From Clostridium sp. AF27-2AA (GTDB lineage: Bacteria; Bacillota; Clostridia; Lachnospirales; Lachnospiraceae): a stretch of DNA of 64,000 nt. The number at the start of each line of letters is the position of its first letter. Positions within the stretch are counted from its first letter, which is position 1. Positions 46,232-54,499 of this stretch are shown here, in pieces. The stretch spans positions 3,988 through 67,987 of the forward strand of contig NZ_QUFI01000017.1 of the NCBI RefSeq assembly GCF_003478505.1, given 5' to 3'. The notes under the pieces were generated by a model. It had not been told where the DNA came from, did not search any database, and worked only from the letters and a program-made list of their open reading frames with translations. The translations under genes were made by a program, and so were the position numbers.

Positions 46232-47689
46232 ATGGGTACAAATTTAATGGTTACCGCAATCGTTATCGTGTATCTGCTGTTCATGCTGTGGATTGGCTGG
46301 TATTCTTCCACAAAGATTACGAGCAACACAGATTTCATGGTAGCAGGAAGAAGACTGGGGCCGTTCTTAATGGCGGGAACTCTGGCAGCAACGGAGATTG
46401 GCGGCGGAAGTTCTCTCGGTGTTGTTCAGAATGGTATGTCAGGCTTTGGTCTGAGCGCATCCTGGTATATTACCACCATGGGTATCGCGTTCATCATTTT
46501 AAGCTTTATCGCGCCGAAGTTCCGTGCTGCAACGGTTAAGACCGTTCCGGAGTATTTCCGCAGACGTTATGGCAAGGAGTGCGGACTGATCACCGCGATC
46601 ATTATGCTGCTTCCGCTGGTAGGACTGACTGCAGGACAGTTCATTGCTTCCGCGGTTATTCTGTCTACCATGTTAAATATTGATTACCAGGTAGCAGTTA
46701 TCATTGTAGCAGTGGTTGTTACCGTTTATTCGATCATGGGCGGTCTGTGGAGCGTTACCCTGACTGACTTTGTACAGGTTTTCCTGATCGTCATCGGCAT
46801 GATCATCGCGGTTCCGTTTGCCATGAATTACGCAGGTGGATGGAGCAGCATTTCCGCAAACATTCCGGAAGGAACCATGAACCTGTTTGAAGGTTATGAC
46901 CTGTTTGGCATCATTTCCCTGGTCATCATGTATACCGCAACCTTCTCCGTAGGACAGGAAGCCGTATCCCGTTTCTATGCGGCAAAAGACGAGAAGGCAG
47001 CAAAGGGCGGCGCATGGCTGGCGGCTCTGGTAAACTTCATTTACGCGTTTATCCCGACCATCCTGGGCATCATCACCCTGGCGCTGATCAACATGGGCAA
47101 GTTCAGCTCTGAGCAGTTCGCGTCCGTAGGTGCCCGTTACGCGCTTCCGGTTCTGGCTATCAACACCATGCCGGCCCTGATCTGCGGACTTCTATTTGCA
47201 GGCATCATTTCCGCAACCATGTCCAGTTCTGACTCTGACCTTCTGGGCGCAGGTTCCATTTTCGCGAATGATATCTACAAAGCAGTCTTAAAACCGGACG
47301 CATCCAGTGATTCTGTCATGAAGGTCACCAAAATCGTGATGTGCCTGGTAGGCGTGGCTTCCATGCTCATCGCGCTGTTCAACACCCAGAGCATTGTTTC
47401 TATCTTAATGTTCTGCTTCACCTTACGTGCGGCTGGTTCCTTCTTCCCGTACGTGATGGGACATTACTGGAAGAAAGCATCCACCGCGGGAACCATTGCT
47501 TCCTTACTTGCAGGTACCATTGTGGTTGTGTACCTGGAGCATGTTTCCAAGGGCGTGCTGTTTGGCATTAAGTTCAGCCAGCCGATCATCCCGGGTCTGG
47601 TTGCAGCGTTCATTGGATTTGTAGTATTCTCCAAGCTGATGCCGCCGAAGGTAGAGACTACCGAGCTGGCACCGGAAGAGGATGATTAA
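46232..47689 (+). CDS. Sodium:solute symporter (SSS family)
   Basis: This 485-residue transporter has about 13 membrane segments. It carries the SSS signature blocks DFMVAGRRLGPFLMAG, AATEIGGGSSLGVV, GGLWSVTLTDFVQVFLI and FAGIISATMSSSDSDLL (Na2-site Ser pair). It belongs to the same family as PutP and PanF, but the substrate is not clear. The second ATG (46232) is chosen because AGGAGGG is eight bases before it; the first ATG is too close. It is probably controlled by the divergent LytTR system. Confidence 0.92.
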   Translation: MGTNLMVTAIVIVYLLFMLWIGWYSSTKITSNTDFMVAGRRLGPFLMAGTLAATEIGGGSSLGVVQNGMSGFGLSASWYITTMGIAFIILSFIAPKFRAATVKTVPEYFRRRYGKECGLITAIIMLLPLVGLTAGQFIASAVILSTMLNIDYQVAVIIVAVVVTVYSIMGGLWSVTLTDFVQVFLIVIGMIIAVPFAMNYAGGWSSISANIPEGTMNLFEGYDLFGIISLVIMYTATFSVGQEAVSRFYAAKDEKAAKGGAWLAALVNFIYAFIPTILGIITLALINMGKFSSEQFASVGARYALPVLAINTMPALICGLLFAGIISATMSSSDSDLLGAGSIFANDIYKAVLKPDASSDSVMKVTKIVMCLVGVASMLIALFNTQSIVSILMFCFTLRAAGSFFPYVMGHYWKKASTAGTIASLLAGTIVVVYLEHVSKGVLFGIKFSQPIIPGLVAAFIGFVVFSKLMPPKVETTELAPEEDD

Positions 47690-47696
47690 AAGCATA

Positions 47697-47760
47697 TAAA
47701 ACCTGCATAATAGAACCCGGCGGACCGTGATGGCCCGCCGGGTTTTGCTATGCAGGTTTA
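47697..47760. terminator. Bidirectional terminator SSS / MATE
   Basis: AACCCGGCGG pairs with CCGCCGGGTT, and an outer AAACCTGCATA pairs with TATGCAGGTTT, with flanking A and T runs. The outer arm overlaps the MATE stop codon. Confidence 0.88.
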
Positions 47761-49095
47761 TTTTATCTGTTTCCATTTCCCTGTCCGGTAATATCCGTAG
47801 GAGATCAGGAAGTTTGCGAGCCATCCCAGCGGCACGGCGTACCATATCATGGCAATGCCGTAGACAGGAGCTCCGAGCTTGGCAATGAGCACACGCAGCC
47901 CCAGGTTTACCAGATTGGCGATGGTAAAAACTTTTACGGCACCGGCGCCGCGCAGAATGCCGTCGACCGCCATTTTAAAGCCGATCATGCAGAAAAAGAA
48001 GCCGATGAATCGCAGGTATCCTTCTCCGGTAGCAACGGTCTGGGCAGAGGGAGCACCGTCCAGGAATAATGCGATCAGAGGGCGGTGGAGCAGTTCCAGG
48101 AACAGACACAGGATGACGGCGGTAATGGCGACCATGATGTTGGCAGCCCGGTATCCAAGGGGAATCCGTTCGTGTTTCTCTGCGCCAATGTTCTGGGCCG
48201 CATAGGAGGAAAGGGCATTTCCGATGGCGGACATGGGAACTACGCAGAGGGATTCAATCCGCATGCCGGCAGAAAATCCGGCCAGGATCTGTGTGCCAAA
48301 GCCGTTTACCACTGACTGGACCAGCATCATTCCGATGGAAACCGTGGACTGCTGGAGAATGGATGGCAGTGCGATGCGGGACATGGAGGAAAACTCTGCC
48401 TTACTGAACCAAGTTTCTGCTTTCCCATCTAACCGGCGGAGTGTGCGCAGGAAGATGAGGAAGGAACAGACTGCTGAAATGCCCTGGGCAATAAAGGTTG
48501 CGTAAGCAGCACCGGCAACGCCTAGATGCAGGGTGGCCACCATATATAGATCCAGGAAGATGTTCAGCACTGAGGAGAAAATCAGCAGATACAGCGGAAT
48601 CCGCGATTCACCGAGAGCATTGAACATGGAGGAGAGGATGTTGTACATAAACAAAAAGGGCAGGCCGTAAAAGTAAATGTTTAAGTAGATTACAGCGATG
48701 TCCATGGCATCAGCCGGAGTGTTTAAGGTTTCCATGATCTGTCTGCTGAAGCACAGGCCAATGCCGCCAAGAAGCAGGCTGATGAGCAGGAAGGAAAGCA
48801 TGGCGGTGCGGATGCTGTTTTTCATGCGGCTGTAGGCATGTCCGCCGAAGTGTTGGCTGATGATGACCGACGCGCCGATGCCGCCGCCGATGGCGACACA
48901 GATAAAAATGCTGGTCAGCGCATAGGACGCGCCGACCGCGGCCAGTGCAGTTTCTCCTACATAATGTCCCACAATAGCAGAGTCTACAATGGTGTATGCC
49001 TGCTGAAACAGATTTCCGATGATCATAGGAAGCGCAAAGGCAAACAGTGCCCGGGAGGGCTTCTCTGTGATCAGATAGTCTTTATTTTTGTTCAT
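47758..49095 (-). CDS. MATE-family efflux transporter
   Basis: This 445-residue protein has twelve predicted membrane helices. It shows FALPMIIGNLFQQAYTIVDSAIVG near the N-terminus and the related second-half block IALPSILQQSTVSIGMMLVQSVV. MATE proteins export cationic drugs or metabolites with Na+ or H+. The start overlaps the upstream ArsR stop (ATGA), so it is controlled with that regulator. Substrate unknown. Confidence 0.92.
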   Translation of the reverse strand: MNKNKDYLITEKPSRALFAFALPMIIGNLFQQAYTIVDSAIVGHYVGETALAAVGASYALTSIFICVAIGGGIGASVIISQHFGGHAYSRMKNSIRTAMLSFLLISLLLGGIGLCFSRQIMETLNTPADAMDIAVIYLNIYFYGLPFLFMYNILSSMFNALGESRIPLYLLIFSSVLNIFLDLYMVATLHLGVAGAAYATFIAQGISAVCSFLIFLRTLRRLDGKAETWFSKAEFSSMSRIALPSILQQSTVSIGMMLVQSVVNGFGTQILAGFSAGMRIESLCVVPMSAIGNALSSYAAQNIGAEKHERIPLGYRAANIMVAITAVILCLFLELLHRPLIALFLDGAPSAQTVATGEGYLRFIGFFFCMIGFKMAVDGILRGAGAVKVFTIANLVNLGLRVLIAKLGAPVYGIAMIWYAVPLGWLANFLISYGYYRTGKWKQIK

Positions 49096-49439
49096 GATTT
49101 TCTGGAAGCTCCTCTCCGGCTGCAGGACGCAGCAAATTCACAGTCACAGTTTTCCTGGTCCCAGTGTGTTTTTTCGGTTTCTGACAGCGCCTGGCAAAAG
49201 GCATTGGCAGCCCGGAGCATCAGGCCTTTGTTCACCTGGTAATGCATCTGGTAATCAATTCGCAGGCCGGTGACCAGTCCGCATCTTTTTAATACTTGCA
49301 GGTGCTGGGATACCGCCGATTCACTGATGCCCAGTTTGGAGGAAAGCGCCTTGCCACAGTAATGATGATCCAGTAAAAGCATGAGAATCTGGTAGCGTGT
49401 AGGCATGGTGATAATATGAAGCAATTCAAGATCAGTCAT
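49092..49439 (-). CDS. ArsR/SmtB-like winged-helix regulator of the MATE gene
   Basis: This 115-residue protein has an ArsR-type helix-turn-helix (LSSKLGISESAVSQHLQVLKRCGLV). The C-terminus carries several Cys (ENCDCEFAASC), perhaps a metal or thiol sensor. AAAGGAG precedes the ATG. AAGTATTCA occurs twice upstream, at 49459-49467 and 49514-49522, as a possible operator. It most likely represses its own operon with MATE. Confidence 0.85.
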   Translation of the reverse strand: MTDLELLHIITMPTRYQILMLLLDHHYCGKALSSKLGISESAVSQHLQVLKRCGLVTGLRIDYQMHYQVNKGLMLRAANAFCQALSETEKTHWDQENCDCEFAASCSRRGASRKS

Positions 49440-49544
49440 GTGTGTCTCCTTTATAATGAAGTATTCACTTAATAAAGCTATTGCTTAATTATAAGGAGAA
49501 AAAAATAAAAGTCAAGTATTCATAATTTTATAGTTACGGGAAGA

Positions 49545-49573
49545 TTGACAATGGTTATTTGTGGTTATATACT
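49545..49573 (+). promoter_or_regulatory. Promoter of the small toxin-like gene
   Basis: A perfect TTGACA (49545-49550) and TATACT (49568-49573) are separated by 17 bases. The predicted start near 49580 leaves a leader of about 84 bases. Confidence 0.75.
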
Positions 49574-49605
49574 GATAAAAACTATATATAATACATTTAC
49601 CCAGG

Positions 49606-49636
49606 GAGTCGAAGGGGCGATTATGTCAGCCGCCGG
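49606..49636 (+). repeat. Leader element, left copy (GAGTCGAA-N14-AGCCGCCGG)
   Basis: GAGTCGAA (49606-49613) and AGCCGCCGG (49628-49636) recur as exact reverse complements at 49822-49829 and 49798-49806, with a similar gap. Both copies lie near the 5' ends of the two convergent transcripts. Confidence 0.75.
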
Positions 49637-49663
49637 ACGTTATACGGAAGGAGGCCGGTGCCA

Positions 49664-49750
49664 ATGGTTACATATTCAGATTTGTTTCAGTTTGTAATTA
49701 TGCTTTGTGCTGTAATCACACTCGTTGCTTATTTTACACACAAAAAATAG
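49664..49750 (+). CDS. 28-residue hydrophobic peptide, type I toxin / holin-like toxin candidate
   Basis: The peptide begins MVTYSDLF and has one membrane helix of about 17 residues. It ends in a polar FTHKK. This form matches the putative holin-like toxin family and recalls Fst/TxpA-type type I toxins. A strong ribosome binding site (AAGGAGG, nine bases from the ATG) and its own consensus promoter support expression. The stop codon is part of the left arm of the terminator. An oppositely directed TTGACA-17-TATAAT promoter on the other side would make a short antisense RNA over the same terminator. The toxin activity is inferred. Confidence 0.78.
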   Translation: MVTYSDLFQFVIMLCAVITLVAYFTHKK

Positions 49751-49785
49751 CGCCCTCGTCCCGGTAAGATGAAGCGCTATTTTTT
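49742..49785. terminator. Shared bidirectional terminator of the toxin locus
   Basis: AAAAAATAGCGC and GCGCTATTTTTT form a perfect 12-bp palindromic pair with a 20-base loop. It can end both convergent transcripts and is the stretch in which the two RNAs would be complementary. Confidence 0.88.
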
Positions 49786-49797
49786 GAATGCTTATTG

Positions 49798-49829
49798 CCG
49801 GCGGCTAGGTGTACTCTAGCTTTCGACTC
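49798..49829 (-). repeat. Leader element, right copy (inverted)
   Basis: Read on the minus strand it is GAGTCGAA-N15-AGCCGCCGG, the same sense as the toxin mRNA leader. The two RNAs therefore share this element and are not complementary there, unlike the direct repeats of the Fst par locus. Confidence 0.7.
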
Positions 49830-49925
49830 TCTCGTTAAGTGTATTATAGGACATTCTTTATAAGTTGTCAAATAAGTTGCAAATAAAATTTTACTTGAAA
49901 ATTTCACTGTAAAGGAGGTTTAGCT

Positions 49926-51899
49926 ATGACGACCAATCCACGGGACCGGATCGAGGATATCGACGCACGTCTGAAAGAACTGCCGAAAGGCACACTGACC
50001 TACAAGACCATCAACGGCAAAAAGCAGCCCTACATCCAGAAAAGCGTAGATGGCAAGGTGACCAGCACCTATGTCAAGCTGGATGAGCGGGAGCAGGTCC
50101 TTCTGGAATTTGAGGAGCGGAGCCGTCTGCAGGAGGAGAAAAAGCACCTCTTGGCTTATATGCGGAAGCTTCAGAAAATTTTAAGCCGCAATCCCTATCT
50201 GGATGCTCGGGTGGGGATTGGTTTTCAGGATTTTGGGGATTACGCCTGCGGAAAACAGTTTTATGTGGATAAGACCCATTTCATTTCCGAGTGGCTCAGA
50301 AGCAATGTGGCGGTTACCCTGATCAACCGCCCCAGAAGATTCGGAAAGACCATGCTTCTCAGCACGGTAGAACATTTCTTTGACCCAAGATACGCGGATC
50401 AGCCGGAAGATTTTGAGCAGCTTCGTGTCTGGAAGGATGAAAGAAGCCGGAGCTTATTTGGAAAAATTCCGGTTATTTCCGTGAGTTTTGGAAGCTGCAA
50501 AGGACTGAATTATAAGCAGGCCATGCAGGGGATGGCAGTGAATCTGGGAAATATGTATGAGGCACACCGGTATCTTGCAGAGAGTATGGGACTGAGCGCA
50601 GAAGACCGGGAAAGATACAACGAGCTGCGTAATTCATTCCGGAAGGGAAATATAGAAAACGCCGGGAGTGCAATCCAGGAACTTTGCGGGCTGCTGTACC
50701 GGCATCATCATACAAAGCCGATTATCCTCCTGGATGAATATGATACGCCGCTTCTGGAGGCATACACAGATGGTTACTGGGATGAGATGATCGCTACCTG
50801 CCGTCAGCTGTTTCACTGTACGTTTAAAGAAAATTCCAGTTTTTTCCGGGCTATCATTACCGGCGTGACGAGAATTTCCAAAAACTCGCTGTTTTCCGAC
50901 CTGAATAACCTGAAAACCTGCACCGTTACTAGCAATGACTACAGTGACTGCTTTGGCTTTACCGAGCAGGAGGTCATGGATGCGCTGAAATGCCAGAATA
51001 TCGACACCATGAAGGATGTGAAGGCCATGTATGACGGCTTTATCATTGGAAACCGAAAGGACATCTACAATCCCTGGTCCATCTGCAACTATATGCAGCA
51101 GCGGGAATTGCAGTCTTACTGGATCAATACCAGCAGCAACAAGCTGATCGGAGACATGATCCGCCGCCATCCGCTGCGGAGTAAGCATGAGATTGAGGAA
51201 CTGATGCGGGGAGAGCTGGTTCATAAACGGATCAATGAGAATATCACATTCCAGTATCTGGACGGAGATGAGAACAGCCTGTGGTCCCTACTTCTGTCGG
51301 TGGGGTATATTAAGGCCGATCATGTGGTAAAGGAGCAGGAAATCACAGAGTGTGACGTGTCGGTGACCAATAAGGAGGTCATGGGAATGTTCCGGACGGA
51401 AATCATGGGAATGTTCCATAATGGTATGTCCATCTGCAATGAGTTTGCCCAGGCACTGGTAAATCATAAGCTCGAGGATCTGAATGACATTCTGCTGGAT
51501 CTTTCCTATGATTCCATGAGCTATTTTGATACAGGACGCGGTCCGGTGGAGCGCGTTCCCGAAAACTTTTATCATGGGTTAGTGCTTGGACTGATCGTGT
51601 GCCTGCGTGAGGAATATCGTATTGTATCTAACCGGGAAAGCGGCAGGGGACGTTATGACATTACCATGTATCCGCAAAAGGAAGACCGGGATGCTTTTAT
51701 TCTGGAATTTAAGGTTCGGAATGAGAAGCAGGAGGAGAATCTGGAACAGACGGCAGACAATGCGTTAAAGCAGATTGAAGACCGGGAGTATGAAAAAGAC
51801 CTGCTGGCTGTGGGAATTCCGGCAGCCAAAATCTATAAACTTGGCTTTGCGTTTTCCGGGAAAGATGTGCTGGTGAAAGAAAATGCCCAGGCACATTGA
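49926..51899 (+). CDS. AAA ATPase / PD-(D/E)XK nuclease-like protein with N-terminal extension
   Basis: Residues 1-85 are a basic coiled-coil module (ELPKGTLTYKTINGKKQPYIQ). I recall it occurring as a separate small protein in Clostridia. Residues ~92-330 are an AAA-ATPase-like domain (YACGKQFYVDKTHFISEWL, P-loop RPRRFGKT at 135-142, Walker B PIILLDEYDTP). Near the C-terminus GRYDITMYP...FILEFKV fits the PD-(D/E)XK nuclease fold. It is a common but uncharacterised family; defence or mobile-element roles are suspected. AAAGGAGG precedes the ATG. It follows the toxin-like locus, from which it is separated by the antisense promoter. Confidence 0.88.
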   Translation: MTTNPRDRIEDIDARLKELPKGTLTYKTINGKKQPYIQKSVDGKVTSTYVKLDEREQVLLEFEERSRLQEEKKHLLAYMRKLQKILSRNPYLDARVGIGFQDFGDYACGKQFYVDKTHFISEWLRSNVAVTLINRPRRFGKTMLLSTVEHFFDPRYADQPEDFEQLRVWKDERSRSLFGKIPVISVSFGSCKGLNYKQAMQGMAVNLGNMYEAHRYLAESMGLSAEDRERYNELRNSFRKGNIENAGSAIQELCGLLYRHHHTKPIILLDEYDTPLLEAYTDGYWDEMIATCRQLFHCTFKENSSFFRAIITGVTRISKNSLFSDLNNLKTCTVTSNDYSDCFGFTEQEVMDALKCQNIDTMKDVKAMYDGFIIGNRKDIYNPWSICNYMQQRELQSYWINTSSNKLIGDMIRRHPLRSKHEIEELMRGELVHKRINENITFQYLDGDENSLWSLLLSVGYIKADHVVKEQEITECDVSVTNKEVMGMFRTEIMGMFHNGMSICNEFAQALVNHKLEDLNDILLDLSYDSMSYFDTGRGPVERVPENFYHGLVLGLIVCLREEYRIVSNRESGRGRYDITMYPQKEDRDAFILEFKVRNEKQEENLEQTADNALKQIEDREYEKDLLAVGIPAAKIYKLGFAFSGKDVLVKENAQAH

Positions 51900-51910
51900 A
51901 CATGCCTGGG
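51886..51910. terminator. Convergent terminator AAA protein / nik operon
   Basis: CCCAGGCA pairs with TGCCTGGG. The minus-strand reading is followed by CATTTTCTTT, so it mainly serves the minus-strand operon. It overlaps the stop codon of the plus-strand gene. Confidence 0.65.
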
Positions 51911-51932
51911 TATCGGCCTGAGGGTAGCAGAT

Positions 51933-52874
51933 TTACAGCTTTCCGTATGCAATGAGCGGATCTGCGCTTCTTACTCCAAGACTTAGAGTGTAGTAGAGCA
52001 CCACTCCCTCAAACGGGGCAGTATAGCGGGCAATTTCATTTCCATAAGAATCCTTCAGGGTGCCAAGCAGGGCACCCTGTTTTAATTTCTGACCGGCTTC
52101 AGACATTGCGGGATACCAGAAGCCATCCGCGGGAGCTTCCTCGTAGATGGCTTTGCGGATTTCGGTCTGCGGAAAACAGGAGGATACCATGTCCACATGC
52201 AGGATTCCCAGATGCCGCATCAGCTCGTACACATTTTCCCGGCATGCAGAAACTTCTTCTCCACGCCACAGACCCCGCTCTCCGCGTTCTACTAAAAGGG
52301 CGGGGATGCCGCACTGGGCTGCCCAGCTGTAAAGTCCGTTTCTGGAGGTGGAGGCAACCCGGTAAGGAACGGAGAGGCTTTCGGCGGCTGCACAAGCTGC
52401 GGCAGACAAGGCTTCCGAAACGGCTGTTGGAAAGAAGATCAGCGGAGTCAGTGCTTCGTTGACATCACCGCCGTGCAGATCCATCAGGAAATCTGCTTCG
52501 GGGTACAGGGTTTCTTCCAGGACTCTGGCAAGCCGGCTGGAAAATGTGCCATCGGATTTACCGGGAAACATGCGGTTTAAGTTTTTTCCATCAGCCGGAA
52601 TTGTCTGTTTGCTGCCCTGGTAAAAGCCTTCCGGGTTTACCAGAGGAAGAAGGATCACGCGGCCGGACAGGGCGGCGGGATCCAGCTCTTGTTTCAGGCG
52701 GTTCAGGGCTTCGATGCCGACGTATTCACAGCCGTGGACGCCGGCTGTCACCACCAGGGTTTTTCCGGGGCGGCAGCCGCAGACTACGGTCATTTCTATT
52801 GGAAAGGGGCTGGTGACAGGCAGCGGGAGGGTCTGTTTTACTCCGCTGCCGGCTTTTAAGTCAGACAGTCTCAT
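51933..52874 (-). CDS. Succinylglutamate desuccinylase/aspartoacylase-like M14 family protein
   Basis: This ~313-residue zinc hydrolase of the M14/AstE-AspA group has zinc ligands in TAGVHGCEYVGIEAL (HxxE) and LMDLHGGD (His). The C-terminal beta domain (APADGFWYPAMSEAG...LGTLKD) is typical of the group. It would cleave an amide such as an N-acyl amino acid. It is the last gene of the nik-like operon. ATG 52874 is used here; a TTG at 52883 has better ribosome-binding-site spacing. A link to metallophore or peptide processing is possible but unproven. Confidence 0.8.
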   Translation of the reverse strand: MRLSDLKAGSGVKQTLPLPVTSPFPIEMTVVCGCRPGKTLVVTAGVHGCEYVGIEALNRLKQELDPAALSGRVILLPLVNPEGFYQGSKQTIPADGKNLNRMFPGKSDGTFSSRLARVLEETLYPEADFLMDLHGGDVNEALTPLIFFPTAVSEALSAAACAAAESLSVPYRVASTSRNGLYSWAAQCGIPALLVERGERGLWRGEEVSACRENVYELMRHLGILHVDMVSSCFPQTEIRKAIYEEAPADGFWYPAMSEAGQKLKQGALLGTLKDSYGNEIARYTAPFEGVVLYYTLSLGVRSADPLIAYGKL

Positions 52875-52893
52875 AAGTCTCAAAAATTCTCCT

Positions 52894-53673
52894 TTAGTCA
52901 AATTCGATCATGGAAGCCAGAAGCTTCTTCGCGTATTCGTCTTTGGTCTTGGCAATGCGGGACACCGGGATGTGTTCGGTGATGCGGCCGTGGTAGAGGA
53001 AAAGCACGTCATCGCAGAGGTAGGTGACGGAAGTCAGGTCATGGGTGATGAAAATATAGGTCAGTCCCAGCTTTTCCTTCAGTTCACGCAGAAGGTCCAT
53101 GATCTGGACCTGGGTGTGGGCATCCAGGGAGGAGATGGCTTCGTCAAAGAGGATGATCTCCGGCTGGCATGCCACGGCCCGGGCAATGCAGACACGCTGC
53201 AGCTGTCCGCCGGACAGCTCATGGGGATACCGGTCTGCGTAGGACGCATTTAGGCCGACCAGCTCTAAGAGGCGGCTGGTTTCTTCGGCCCGGTTTAACC
53301 GGACTTTCTGGTTGCGTTCCCTTGCGGAGAGTCCTTCTGCAATGATTTCCTTTACCCGGAAGCGGGGATTGGCAGAGGTGGTGTAGTCCTGGAATACGAC
53401 GCTTAAGCGCTTCTGCAGGTTTTTTCTGCCGCTTCTGGAGGCGTAGACGGAAGTGTCGTGAATCTTCAGTTCACCGCTGTCGGGCTTTAACAGACCGCTG
53501 ATCACGCGGCCCAGGGTGGATTTTCCGCTTCCGGATTCGCCGAGGATGCCAAGGCAGGTTCCCTGGGGTACCTTTAAGGAGACATCAAAGAGAACCTGGT
53601 CCCGGGTGATGCCGAACAGCTTTTCCTGTCGTTCGCTGCGGAAGCTGACGCAGACGTTATTTACTTCAAGCAT
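52894..53673 (-). CDS. nikE: ABC transporter ATP-binding protein, NikE-like
   Basis: This 259-residue ATPase has Walker A GESGSGKST, signature LSGGQLQR, Walker B IILFDEAISSLD (Ala-Ile in place of Pro-Thr, as in NikE) and ITHD. GGAGGAG precedes the ATG at 53673. It overlaps the NikD gene by eight bases. It powers the transporter together with NikD. Confidence 0.88.
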   Translation of the reverse strand: MLEVNNVCVSFRSERQEKLFGITRDQVLFDVSLKVPQGTCLGILGESGSGKSTLGRVISGLLKPDSGELKIHDTSVYASRSGRKNLQKRLSVVFQDYTTSANPRFRVKEIIAEGLSARERNQKVRLNRAEETSRLLELVGLNASYADRYPHELSGGQLQRVCIARAVACQPEIILFDEAISSLDAHTQVQIMDLLRELKEKLGLTYIFITHDLTSVTYLCDDVLFLYHGRITEHIPVSRIAKTKDEYAKKLLASMIEFD

Positions 53674-54499
53674 GGGAACTCTCCTCCTTTCCGTGTAAGA
53701 TTTGGCGGTAGCGCTGCATGACGGCAGATCGTTTCTCCACCAGCATGCGGGTGTACGGGTCATCGGCGTGCTTAAGGATGTGGTCAAAGCTTCCGCTGTC
53801 CACTACATGTCCGCTGTTCATAACCAGAATACGGTCAGCTACCCTGGAGATGGCACCCAGGTCATGGGTGATGAACAGCATGGCGGTATTTTTCTGCTTT
53901 TTGATGCGGATAAATTCTTCCAGAATCTCGTACTGGGTGATGGCATCAATGGCGGTGGTCGGCTCATCGGCAATCAGAAGCTCCGGCTGCAGGGCCATGG
54001 CAATGCCGATCATGATACGCTGGAGCATGCCGCCGGAAAGCTGGTGCGGGTATTTTTCCAGAACTTCTTCCCCGTTCCGGATCCGCATCTGTTCCAGGAT
54101 TTCCAGAGAGTGGGTGCGGATTTCCTGCGCATTCCAGGAAGTGTGGGTGGCAAAGGTTTCCGCCATCTGGTTTCCGATGCGGTAGAGCGGGTCGAAACAG
54201 GTCATGGGATTTTGCAGGACCATGGTGATTCGGCTTCCGCGGAGGCGGCGCAGCTCTTCTTTGGATTCCTTTAACAGGTCCTGGCCATCAAAGATGGCAC
54301 TTCCGGAAACCTGGAAATTCTTATCCAGCAGGCCCAGTACGGATTTTACAGTCATGCTTTTTCCACTGCCGGATTCTCCAAGAATGCCGAGGCATTCGCC
54401 GGGCCGGACTTCAAAGCTGACATTTTCCACCAGCTTCTTGGAGGCTCTGCGGTGATGCAGTGTGACATTTAAGTTTTCTACTTTTAAAATGGCAGACAT
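53666..54499 (-). CDS. nikD: ABC transporter ATP-binding protein, NikD-like
   Basis: This 277-residue ATPase has GESGSGKSM (Walker A), Q-loop LQNPM, signature LSGGMLQR and Walker B LLIADEPTTAID. The ATG at 54499 shares a base with the stop of the upstream permease gene. Sequence style and gene order follow nikABCDE. A longer upstream frame runs antisense-like through the permease gene and is not used. Confidence 0.88.
   Translation of the reverse strand: MSAILKVENLNVTLHHRRASKKLVENVSFEVRPGECLGILGESGSGKSMTVKSVLGLLDKNFQVSGSAIFDGQDLLKESKEELRRLRGSRITMVLQNPMTCFDPLYRIGNQMAETFATHTSWNAQEIRTHSLEILEQMRIRNGEEVLEKYPHQLSGGMLQRIMIGIAMALQPELLIADEPTTAIDAITQYEILEEFIRIKKQKNTAMLFITHDLGAISRVADRILVMNSGHVVDSGSFDHILKHADDPYTRMLVEKRSAVMQRYRQILHGKEESSHA

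Larger units (their letters stand above)
49742..49836 (-). ncRNA. Candidate antisense (antitoxin) RNA
   Basis: On the minus strand a perfect promoter (TTGACA at 49871-49866, 17 bases, TATAAT at 49848-49843) predicts an RNA of about 95 bases starting near 49836 and ending at the shared terminator. It contains no reading frame. It would overlap the 3' end of the toxin mRNA. GCTAG/CTAGC forms a small hairpin in its 5' part. Confidence 0.65.

Noticed and set aside
49623..49663. Upstream ATG as start of the small toxin-like gene
   Set aside because: It is out of frame with the peptide and has no ribosome binding site, while ATG 49664 has AAGGAGG at ideal spacing.
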